The position numbers and the translations under genes were made by a program. Positions 1 to 7,096 of a stretch of DNA of 14,530 bases are shown here, piece by piece. This DNA is from Prevotella sp. (GTDB taxonomy: Bacteria; Bacteroidota; Bacteroidia; Bacteroidales; Dysgonomonadaceae). The DNA lies in contig JAISES010000450.1 of the NCBI GenBank assembly GCA_031263965.1, forward strand, positions 1 through 14,530, read 5' to 3'. Under the pieces are notes generated by a model. It searched no databases. It was not told the DNA's origin and saw nothing but the letters and a program-made list of their open reading frames with translations. How positions within the stretch are numbered: position 1 is the stretch's first letter; each line of letters begins with the position of its first letter.

Positions 1-171
1 ACCCACACAGCGAAGCGGGCGTTAAAAACAAAATTCTGTCTGAGCATCGTTAGATGCAAGTTTATTTTGTTTAGCAAGCAAGCTGGTTGTGGGTCGGCTA
101 TCCGGTACAGCCTTGACTTTTTGTAACTTTTTGGTCAAGCAAAAAGTTAAGAATAAGCAATCGCAGATTGC
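1..171. repeat. Nested palindromic intergenic element
   Basis: No gene is seen here; the stretch is built from inverted repeats. ACCCACA (1-7) pairs with TGTGGGT (88-94), AAACAAAAT (26-34) with ATTTTGTTT (64-72), and GCATC (44-48) with GATGC (53-57) at the apex, so 1-94 can fold into one long imperfect hairpin. A second hairpin pairs TAACTTTTTG (124-133) with CAAAAAGTTA (140-149). A third pairs GCAATC (157-162) with GATTGC (166-171). The design resembles dispersed palindromic intergenic repeats of Bacteroidales genomes. The second hairpin could act as a terminator, but it lacks a clean T tract. Positions 172-295 show nothing recognisable. Confidence 0.6.
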
Positions 172-279
172 GCATAATAAAAACGAACATATAAATCAGA
201 CTATCTTCAGCCACGGATCCGCATGATTTATAAATATTTATAACGGCAACTCAAACTACAAAGAAATGTAAGAGAAGGC

Positions 280-309
280 TTTTTTATACGAAAAGCATGA
301 TTATCTTTG
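280..309 (+). promoter_or_regulatory. Putative promoter of the DUF362-DUF6599 operon
   Basis: TATCTTTG at 302-309 matches the Bacteroidota -7 consensus TAnnTTTG. The -33 region is only a T run at 280-285 rather than TTTG. Transcription would start about 8 bases past the box, leaving a leader of roughly 18 bases before the ATG at 334. Confidence 0.5.
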
Positions 310-333
310 TGACAGGACTAAAATTATTTTATT

Positions 334-1480
334 ATGAAAAGACGCAATTTCTTTCGTACTGTATTAGTTGGCGGAGTAGGTATGGTTACAGCGCCGATTA
401 TTAAGGCTGCACCTTCTGTAAATCAGTTCCCGACAAAACCAGAAACGAATATAGCTGCTGCTCAGGCAATTCCTCGCACAGCAAATTCCATGCCCGGAAA
501 ATTTCCCGGACAGGTAGTAAAAGTGAATCATTCCAATAGCATCGTTGAAGGCAAACCCTCCGAATCGGCAGCGTATGATATGTTGAAAGAAGGAATGCTG
601 AATCTGACAGGTGAAACCGATTTGAAAAAGGCATGGTCTCATTTTGTGAGCGAAGATGACATTATAGGTCTTAAAGTAAATCCGATAGGCGGCAAATTGC
701 TTTCTACTTCTCATGCCGTTACAATCCATTGTAAAACAGTTGGAAGAGGCGGGAATATCCAGAAGTAAAATAGTAATTTGGGACAGGCGCGAAGAACATC
801 TGGATGATGCCGGTTTCACCACAGACAATTACCCCGGAGTTTCTTTTATGGCAACCGAATGCTACGATGAAAATAAAAGTTATATCAATTCCGAAGGCCG
901 GTTTTACAGCGAGGACTGGATCGACAAAGACCACTTTTTCTATGCCGGCGTCGAGGGTGAATATGACGTTTATACAATGCCTTACATGGTGAACGGAGGG
1001 AAGAATTCTTACTTTTCGAAGATATGTACCCAAAAGGTAACCAAGATAATAAACGTACCCGTGCTGAAAAATGCGGGGACATCCATTACTGCGTGTATGA
1101 AAAATATGGCATTCGGTTCTATATCCAATACCGGACGTTTGCATAAGGCTTTATGGCACGAGACCACTGCTTATGCCTGTGCCTTTCCTCCTTTGCGGGA
1201 CAAAGTCGTGCTAAATGTACTCGACGGAATTTTAGGTTGCTTCGACGGCGGACCTGCTGCCAATCCCCAGTTTATCTGCCAATATAAAACCTTGCTTTTG
1301 GGTTCTGATCCGGTTGCAGTAGACCGCATAGCTTATGATGTCGTTATCGATAAACGAATACAAGAGGGTGTGCAAACAGAAGAACAAATCGCAGGGCGTA
1401 AATTTATGGAGATAGCTCAGGAATTACAGCTTGGAGTTTGCGACAGGAATAAAATTAAATTGAACGAAATCAACTTATGA
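334..1480 (+). pseudogene. Tat-exported DUF362 protein, frameshifted
   Basis: Two overlapping reading frames encode one DUF362 (COG2006-type) protein of about 380 residues. The first (334-768) begins with a Tat-like signal (KRRNFF, then a hydrophobic stretch ending near KAA) and reaches the motif GLKVNPIGGKLLSTSHAV. The second (frame of 713-1480) continues with SIVKQLEEAGI, IVIWDRREEHL, VPVLKN, MKNMAFG and the late DPVAVDR motif. The switch lies at about 718-724. Losing two bases from an ACACA run, leaving ACA, would explain it; so would one inserted base. No slippery site or rare-codon signal for programmed frameshifting is visible. The downstream DUF6599-like gene overlaps the stop by ATGA, and the second half shows no further lesions, so this is either a recent mutation or a sequence error. 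DUF362 function is uncharacterised. A second, intact DUF362 gene lies at 10292-11230. Confidence 0.8.
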
Positions 1481-2223
1481 AATATTTCCTGTTCTTGCTC
1501 ATCCTGCCTGTCACTCTTTTTGCTCAGGATGTAGAAATTAAAAGAGAGAGAATATTTACGGCATCCGGTTTGTATGGTTTCATGAACGGAGGTACTGACC
1601 AGTTCCTCGAATATGACGTAAAAGAGCTGATTGTAAGAGACATTGTTTATAAAGGGGAGGATTACACGGTGGAGATATACGAAATGGCCTCTCACGAGGA
1701 TGCTTTCGGTATTTACTCCATTCACACGTTCAAATGCGAGCGGGCAGATACGTTGAATTGTATCGATTGCCTGTCTCCATACCAGTTGCAAGCAGTTTCG
1801 GAGAATAAGTATATCTCGGTGGTATTTCCTTCCGGATCCCAGTCTGCACGGGACAAGGCAGATGAGGTTGTCCGCAAATATGCCTCTATGAAAGTAGATA
1901 TCGCTATCCCTGGTCTGTTAGATGAGAAAATGCCTGTTTCGGGGCGGTTGAAATATTTAAGAGGCCCTTTATCCGTATCCAAAGCCAGTTTCTCGTTTGC
2001 CAATATGATGGATGGAATCAATTATACAGGGATATGGTTTGCCCCTGAGAGGCTGTCTAAAGATTACCGTGCATTGATATACTTACCAAATGGTATTGAT
2101 ATTAATGCCGTAAAAGAGAAATTATCTTCTACAAAGATACTTGCTGTGGGAGATCATTATATCTATATTTCTGCAACAGAGGAAGAAAATAAAGAAGAAG
2201 ATTCCGGGTCTTTCGGATTTTAA
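1477..2223 (+). CDS. Secreted DUF6599-like protein
   Basis: This 248-residue protein has a Sec-type signal peptide (MKYFLFLLILPVTLFAQ), so it is probably periplasmic. Residues 31-48 (GLYGFMNGGTDQFLEYDV) fit the N-terminal G-L-Y-G-[YF]-[IM]-N-G-G motif I associate with DUF6599, a family with no assigned function. The rest, about residues 55-240, is alternating beta and alpha with no catalytic motif that I recognise. The ATG overlaps the stop of the DUF362 gene (ATGA), which implies translational coupling and a joint role. The C terminus is an acidic, Lys-rich tail (EENKEEDSGSFGF) ending in S-F-G-F. A similar ending occurs on the polyferredoxin encoded at 8757-10292. The family call comes from motif memory and is moderately certain; the coding call is firm. 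Confidence 0.8.
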   Translation: MKYFLFLLILPVTLFAQDVEIKRERIFTASGLYGFMNGGTDQFLEYDVKELIVRDIVYKGEDYTVEIYEMASHEDAFGIYSIHTFKCERADTLNCIDCLSPYQLQAVSENKYISVVFPSGSQSARDKADEVVRKYASMKVDIAIPGLLDEKMPVSGRLKYLRGPLSVSKASFSFANMMDGINYTGIWFAPERLSKDYRALIYLPNGIDINAVKEKLSSTKILAVGDHYIYISATEEENKEEDSGSFGF

Positions 2224-2232
2224 AGTAAATGA

Positions 2233-2258
2233 TTGAATTTTAGCGAAAAATATTATTA
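2233..2258. repeat. Partial copy of the MITE-like repeat end
   Basis: These 26 bases match 6346-6371, the inner part of the left end of the MITE-like element, at all but one position (TTGAATTTTA, one variable base, then CGAAAAATATTATTA). The match starts ten bases after the DUF6599-like stop codon. It may be a solo end left by a decayed insertion. Confidence 0.55.
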
Positions 2259-2275
2259 AGTAACGAATGAACAGC

Positions 2276-2294
2276 CCCGAGGCAAGCCTCGAGG
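2276..2294. repeat. Short REP-like palindrome
   Basis: CGAGGC (2278-2283), AA, GCCTCG (2286-2291), followed by AGGAAT, forms a tight hairpin just after the DUF6599-like gene. A hairpin of the same design (stem, AA, stem, then GGGAAT on the minus strand) sits at 4698-4711, so these may belong to one dispersed family. It could also slow or end transcription from the plus-strand operon, but no T tract follows. Confidence 0.45.
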
Positions 2295-2360
2295 AATACC
2301 TTAGAGTAAAAAGGCTCCATCTAAAGGTGGGGATTTCACCCATCCCAGAATTATAAAATA

Positions 2361-2397
2361 AAAAAAAGCCTTTCAAACTGTTTGTTTGAAAGGCTTT
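2361..2397 (-). terminator. Rho-independent terminator of tRNA-Gly
   Basis: A perfect 14-bp stem (2365-2378 paired with 2384-2397) encloses a 5-base loop. Read on the minus strand it is followed by an unbroken T run (A run at 2361-2367 on plus). It lies 37 bases past the 3' end of the tRNA. Confidence 0.9.
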
Positions 2398-2433
2398 GTC
2401 TACCTTTTTCTCTAAAGTGTCTTTTTAGAGTTG

Positions 2434-2506
<73 letters not shown>

Positions 2507-2564
2507 GTTCACTGCCAGAGAACTTATACTCGCCAACTCTATGGCCATTCTCTTTTTGCGAGTG

Positions 2565-2595
2565 CAAATGTAAAAAATGTTTTGCTTTCCACAAA
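2565..2595 (-). promoter_or_regulatory. Promoter of tRNA-Gly
   Basis: On the minus strand TTTG (2595-2592) is followed after 19 bases by TACATTTG (2572-2565). Both boxes and the spacing match the Bacteroidota consensus exactly. The predicted start lies near 2557, giving a leader of about 50 bases before the tRNA. The -33 box begins 12 bases past the stop codon of the lipoprotein gene. Confidence 0.75.
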
Positions 2596-2606
2596 GTTTA
2601 TATGAA

Positions 2607-3086
2607 TTAATTTGTGCGAGTAATACGAAAAACTCCAGGTCTCGTACCGGAATATATTGCATAATAGCGTTGTAGGTTATTTTCAGATGGACCGGACACA
2701 ACATTACCCAAACCATTGAATATATTGTAAACGCTTCCGCATACCGGACACTTGGCTGTTACTCCATCCGGCTGAGGAACAATCTTTATTTCCCGCCTAT
2801 TCTCATGCCTGCAACAAAGGTCATAGGCATATAGTTGGAAAATACCCGAGGTTACAGGCACTGCACTACAAACGACAAGCAACCCCGAATAGCCCACAGA
2901 TTCTCCACTCAACCGAGGCTGTGTAAATTGTTTATAATTAGTAGGAGTTTTTAATTCACCATCTTGAATATTGACATTTACTTCAAAATTTACATATCCG
3001 GGCAATGCATATCTATCTTCTTCCTTACCGCATGCCGGAAGAAGAGTAATTATCCCTGTTAAGAGTATATATCTAATTGTTTTCAT
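2607..3086 (-). CDS. Lipoprotein with Rieske-like metal-binding motif
   Basis: This 159-residue protein starts with a lipoprotein signal peptide (MKTIRYILLTGIITLLPAC; lipid-modified Cys19), so it is anchored in a membrane facing the periplasm or cell surface. The C-terminal half resembles a Rieske [2Fe-2S] domain: C92-R-H94 stands where box 1 C-x-H would be, C113-P-V-C116-G-S is box 2, and a G-x-V-x-S-G-P-S-x-x-x-L segment (127-138) follows, as Rieske domains have before their last strand. In box 2 a cysteine replaces the usual histidine, giving one His and three Cys. It could hold a 3Cys-1His iron-sulfur cluster or zinc, or be a variant of Bacteroidales CxxC/CxxC relatives. It lies 31 bases downstream of queG on the same strand and is probably cotranscribed. 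Its substrate and partner are unknown. Confidence 0.75.
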   Translation of the reverse strand: MKTIRYILLTGIITLLPACGKEEDRYALPGYVNFEVNVNIQDGELKTPTNYKQFTQPRLSGESVGYSGLLVVCSAVPVTSGIFQLYAYDLCCRHENRREIKIVPQPDGVTAKCPVCGSVYNIFNGLGNVVSGPSENNLQRYYAIYSGTRPGVFRITRTN

Positions 3087-3117
3087 CTTATTTTAAACGT
3101 CAATTTCACCCTGATTA

Positions 3118-4038
3118 TTACTCCTTCTTTAATTTTAAAGCCTCCAGATTTCTTTTTAGTCCGGTATATTTAGCCCGTTTGACTGCCGAACCTTTAAATA
3201 TCCGTTGATATTCTTCAACCGATAAATTATCGAGCTTATCGAAAGACAAATCCAGGAAAGCCTGCGAAGGATTGAATTCGTCAGTCTTATGCGGCCGGGC
3301 ATATTTATTCCACGGGCACACCTGCTGACAGATGTCACACCCATAAAATCTATTGCTGAGATTTGGAAGTATCGACTTATCTATATCACCTCTATTCTCT
3401 ATCGTCTGATACGAGATACATTTGCGGGCATTAATAACTTTAGGGCCTACGATAGCTTTAGTAGGACATGCATCGAGGCATCGTGTACAATTTCCGCACG
3501 ACAAGCTCAAGGGGGAATCATATTCCAATGGCAAATCAATTACTAACTCGCCTAAGAAAAAATAGGAACCCATCTTTGGTATAATCAATAATGAATTTTT
3601 CCCGATAAAGCCTGACCCCGCTTTAACGGCCCAATAACGTTCCAATACCGGGGCTGTATCTACGAAGCAACGCCCATTTACAGCCGGTGAGGAAGAGCGT
3701 ATATAATCAAATAATTTATTAAGCTTTCCTTTTACTACATCGTGATAATCGTTCCCGTAAGCATAATACGCAAATTGCGGATGGACTCCGGGTTGTTTCG
3801 TTTCGGGATAATAATTCAGCGCAACACAAATAACAGACCGGGCATTCTCAACCAGCAACGCAGGGTCGAGCCGTTTATCCCTGTTCCCCGCCATGTAGTC
3901 CATATCAGCGTAATATCCCAAATCGATCCATTCGTTGAAGCGCTGCTGTTCATCGACACTGACTGGTTCAGCCTTACAGATACCGCAGGCATCAAAACCA
4001 AGACTGCATGCATACTCTTTTATTTGCTGTGATGTCAC
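3118..4038 (-). CDS. queG: Epoxyqueuosine reductase QueG
   Basis: QueG reduces epoxyqueuosine to queuosine in the wobble position of tRNAs with GUN anticodons, the last step of queuosine synthesis. It is cytoplasmic and uses cobalamin and two [4Fe-4S] clusters. The 306-residue protein carries the family signature VDTAPVLERYWAVKAGSGFI (126-145), which includes the expected catalytic Asp127. The cluster ligands are C181-x2-C184-x2-C187-x3-C191 and C207 with C234-x2-C237-x3-C241. The C-terminal GSAVKRAKYTGLKRN (283-297) is also typical. Its length is slightly short because it lacks the HEAT-like tail of longer homologues. The ATG overlaps the stop of the upstream membrane protein by four bases (ATGA), so the two are translationally coupled. 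The cobalamin requirement links it to corrinoid supply, but no riboswitch is visible. Confidence 0.95.
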   Translation of the reverse strand: MTSQQIKEYACSLGFDACGICKAEPVSVDEQQRFNEWIDLGYYADMDYMAGNRDKRLDPALLVENARSVICVALNYYPETKQPGVHPQFAYYAYGNDYHDVVKGKLNKLFDYIRSSSPAVNGRCFVDTAPVLERYWAVKAGSGFIGKNSLLIIPKMGSYFFLGELVIDLPLEYDSPLSLSCGNCTRCLDACPTKAIVGPKVINARKCISYQTIENRGDIDKSILPNLSNRFYGCDICQQVCPWNKYARPHKTDEFNPSQAFLDLSFDKLDNLSVEEYQRIFKGSAVKRAKYTGLKRNLEALKLKKE

Positions 4039-4622
4039 TTCCGGTATTTATCAACTCTTTTTACACCATACGAATCGAAAGCTACCGGATCTGTATATAT
4101 TTCTTCCTTCGTATTCTTGTTACGGAAAACAACAAAATCGTGATCCTTGAACCAGCCGTCTTTCGCCCCTTTTGTCTTGTTGCTGCCAAACAGATATAAC
4201 TTCCCTTTCTTCGGCTTTGCCTCCCATTCGCTATTCAGGTACATCCGTGTCAGGTAATTGCCTATTGCTGCCGAAAAAGCCGCATAGCCTTCATAGTTGG
4301 CCGATCCTCCGGCAAATGTCTTTTGAGGGTCACATTCAATTGCTTTCACGGAAAAATCGAGAGCTTTAGCCGTCATCTCCTGAGAAAAATCAACGATCAT
4401 GTCTATATTGATTTTCTTGTCCAGTTCTTCATCGTTTGGCAAATTCTCATTGATATATTTTGCAAAAGCCTCATCTTTCACTTCATACGTTTTCCGGCCT
4501 CCGCCATCTTCATATTTGACGGCCATACGATATATATTTCCCTCCATAAAGAAAAGGAATGCCAATACTATAAAAAGACTGACTGCTATCCGTATAAACG
4601 TTGCTTTACGATTTTTCTTCAT
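4035..4622 (-). CDS. Membrane-anchored protein, transglutaminase-like fold suspected
   Basis: I do not firmly recognise this 195-residue protein. It has a basic N terminus and one hydrophobic segment (about residues 9-26) and no cleavage site, so it is probably anchored in the inner membrane with the rest outside. Residues 108-115 (ANYEGYAA), D160-H161-D-F and Y176-T-D178-P are spaced like the Cys, His and Asp blocks of transglutaminase-like proteases. The position where C-E-G-Y-A would carry the nucleophile is Tyr110, so if the fold is right the protein is catalytically dead. The only cysteine is Cys97. It is the first gene of the set that includes queG and the lipoprotein, and a candidate promoter lies 26 bases upstream. 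An unrelated novel domain is equally possible. Confidence 0.6.
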   Translation of the reverse strand: MKKNRKATFIRIAVSLFIVLAFLFFMEGNIYRMAVKYEDGGGRKTYEVKDEAFAKYINENLPNDEELDKKINIDMIVDFSQEMTAKALDFSVKAIECDPQKTFAGGSANYEGYAAFSAAIGNYLTRMYLNSEWEAKPKKGKLYLFGSNKTKGAKDGWFKDHDFVVFRNKNTKEEIYTDPVAFDSYGVKRVDKYRK

Positions 4623-4647
4623 CCTGAATTTTCTTTAAGTATTGTGC

Positions 4648-4655
4648 CAAATATA
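4648..4655 (-). promoter_or_regulatory. Putative promoter of the queG operon
   Basis: TATATTTG on the minus strand (4655-4648) matches TAnnTTTG. No good TTTG is present 19-21 bases upstream, so only the -7 box supports it. The implied leader before the ATG at 4622 is about 18 bases. Confidence 0.45.
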
Positions 4656-4697
4656 CAACAATGTTTTTGAACTTTAATCTCTTCGGGTCTAATTCCC

Positions 4698-4711
4698 CGC
4701 CGCTTGCGGCG
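4698..4711. repeat. Short REP-like palindrome
   Basis: CGCCGC (4698-4703), TT, GCGGCG (4706-4711) forms a perfect 6-bp hairpin. Read on the minus strand it is stem, AA, stem, GGGGAATTAGA, the same architecture as the palindrome at 2278-2291. It lies between the queG operon promoter and the terminator of the tyrosine phenol-lyase gene. Confidence 0.45.
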
Positions 4712-4723
4712 AGATAATTAAAA

Positions 4724-4751
4724 ATAAAAGCAGGTAGACATCTACCTGCTT
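4724..4751 (-). terminator. Terminator of the tyrosine phenol-lyase gene
   Basis: AAGCAGGTAGA (4728-4738) and TCTACCTGCTT (4741-4751) form a perfect 11-bp stem. On the minus strand the hairpin is followed by TTATTTTTAATTA. It sits 35 bases beyond the stop codon. Confidence 0.85.
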
Positions 4752-4786
4752 CTTGCTAATTGGGCATCATTGATTATTCAGATACA

Positions 4787-6244
<1,458 letters not shown>

Positions 6245-6259
6245 TCACATCAAGCCATA

Positions 6260-6288
6260 CAAATATAGTAAGTTTTGTCGAAAAACAA
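6260..6288 (-). promoter_or_regulatory. Promoter of the tyrosine phenol-lyase gene
   Basis: TATATTTG on the minus strand (6267-6260) fits TAnnTTTG. TTG (6288-6286) lies 18 bases upstream as a partial -33 box. The predicted leader is about 85 bases, AT-rich, with no obvious attenuator. Confidence 0.55.
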
Positions 6289-6333
6289 TATCAAAAACCA
6301 ATATTTCACTTACGTTTTATTATTTCATTAAGA

Positions 6334-6533
6334 CTAAGAAACTGTTTGAATTTTATCGAAAAATATTATTATAGGATTAAAAAAACTTCTTAGCAATTTT
6401 TTTATGCTCTTTTCAGCGTATTTTTCCCTTTTTCCTCTTGGTTTAGCCCGCTAAACCTGCAAGTAAAAAGAACAAAATCCTTCTGAAAATACCTATAAAA
6501 AAAATCTGCTATAAAATTCAAACAGCTTCTAAG
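6334..6533. mobile_element. MITE-like element with 23-bp terminal inverted repeats
   Basis: The ends are inverted repeats: 6334-6356 (CTAAGAAACTGTTTG then AATTTTAT) and the reverse complement of 6511-6533 (CTTAGAAGCTGTTTG then AATTTTAT), differing at two positions. The 200-bp element has no coding capacity and is very AT-rich. Near the middle it carries the palindrome GGTTTAGCCCGCTAAACC (6440-6457). The right 130 bases (6409-6538) recur in inverted orientation at 14401-14530, and 26 bases of the left end recur at 2233-2258. Its right end abuts a truncated IS1-family transposase. No convincing target duplication is visible. It could be a non-autonomous derivative of an IS with matching ends. 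Confidence 0.7.
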
Positions 6534-6727
6534 AAACTATCAACTATTATGCTTCCGGCCATTGGAAGAGCTACCATGAGTTCGTTCCTGCCAAAAAGCA
6601 TTTGATAACTAAAGCGGAAACATACACCGTTGAGGGATACAATAGCAGGGTCAGGCATTATCCGGCCAGATTCAGAATAAAAAGCAAATGTTATTCTAAA
6701 GTGCAATATATGATAGATCGGTCTTGA
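6533..6727 (+). pseudogene. IS1-family transposase, 3' remnant
   Basis: The plus-strand frame ending in TGA at 6725-6727 translates as a C-terminal fragment of about 64 residues of an IS1-type transposase. It reads YYASGHWKSYHEFVPAKKHL, then KAETYTVEGYNSRVRHY, then KCYSKVQYMI. The HWKSY and TVEGYNSRxRHY blocks are typical of the catalytic DDE subunit of Bacteroidota IS1 relatives. There is no start codon. The frame is cut by a stop where it meets the end of the MITE-like element, so at least two thirds of the gene is missing. Positions 6728-6827 hold nothing recognisable except AT-rich DNA that may include the old right end of the IS. Confidence 0.8.
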
Positions 6728-6827
6728 ATTTACTGTTTCTTAAACTGAATAATGAACTATCAATAATAATTTAACAATGCCGAAAGAATAAATCAGTTAA
6801 ATAGTACAACGTTTTGCTAAAATAGTA

Positions 6828-6859
6828 TTTGTTATCATAACAGGATTCTTATAAATTTG
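6828..6859 (+). promoter_or_regulatory. Promoter of the small lipoprotein ORF and symporter
   Basis: TTTG (6828-6831), a 20-base spacer and TAAATTTG (6852-6859) match the Bacteroidota consensus fully. Transcription would begin near 6867, about 20 bases before the ATG at 6887. The next plus-strand start is the symporter at 7097, for which no closer promoter is evident. Confidence 0.72.
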
Positions 6860-6886
6860 TATTATTCAATATTCGAGATATTACGT

Positions 6887-7030
6887 ATGAAAAAAGTCAT
6901 AATAAATTCTTTTTTATTACTAACAGTAATCTTATTTTCCTGTAAGCCGCAAGTTGCTGACGGTTATCGCTCAGCTACATCAGTAGAGATATTGACAGAT
7001 ATTATGAAAAAAAATATAAAATTAAAATAA
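6887..7030 (+). CDS. Small 47-residue putative lipoprotein
   Basis: This short ORF starts with a clear lipoprotein signal (MKKVIINSFLLLTVILFSC; lipobox L-F-S-C at 16-19). It continues for only 28 residues (KPQVADGYRSATSVEILTDI and then a Lys/Asn-rich end) before TAA. A full Bacteroidota promoter is correctly placed upstream. Nothing in the mature part is recognisable. It may be a genuine micro-lipoprotein, or the surviving N terminus of a larger surface lipoprotein (for example a glycoside hydrolase, commonly found beside GPH symporters) whose body was lost in this mobile-DNA-scarred stretch. The second view is favoured by the tandem repeat immediately after the stop. Confidence 0.55.
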   Translation: MKKVIINSFLLLTVILFSCKPQVADGYRSATSVEILTDIMKKNIKLK

Positions 7031-7031
7031 T

Positions 7032-7087
7032 AGTTACGAGTTACGAGTTACGAGTTACAAGTTACAAGTTACAAGTTACAAGTAACT
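7032..7087. repeat. Seven-copy 7-bp tandem repeat ending in a small hairpin
   Basis: Three copies of AGTTACG (7032-7052) are followed by four of AGTTACA (7053-7080). The last unit pairs with the adjoining GTAACT (7082-7087) in an AGTTAC-AA-GTAACT hairpin. The array occupies nearly all the space between the lipoprotein stop (7030) and the symporter start (7097). Gain or loss of units would change leader length by 7 bases without touching a reading frame. Confidence 0.9.
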
Positions 7088-7096
7088 GATAATATT

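Noticed and set aside
713..768. Programmed frameshift in the DUF362 gene
   Set aside because: No slippery heptamer, stop codon or rare codon stands at the switch point, and no strong downstream structure was seen. A mutation or sequence error is simpler.
364..828. Antisense ORFs over the DUF362, queG, TPL and receptor genes
   Set aside because: These open frames lie opposite genes with clear family motifs, carry no motif or signal of their own and have no suitable promoters.
6518..6706. Minus-strand ORF over the IS1 remnant
   Set aside because: The opposite strand translates to a recognisable IS1-family C terminus, so this frame is its shadow.
7032..7080. CRISPR array
   Set aside because: The units are 7 bases long and directly adjoining, with no spacers, and there are no cas genes.
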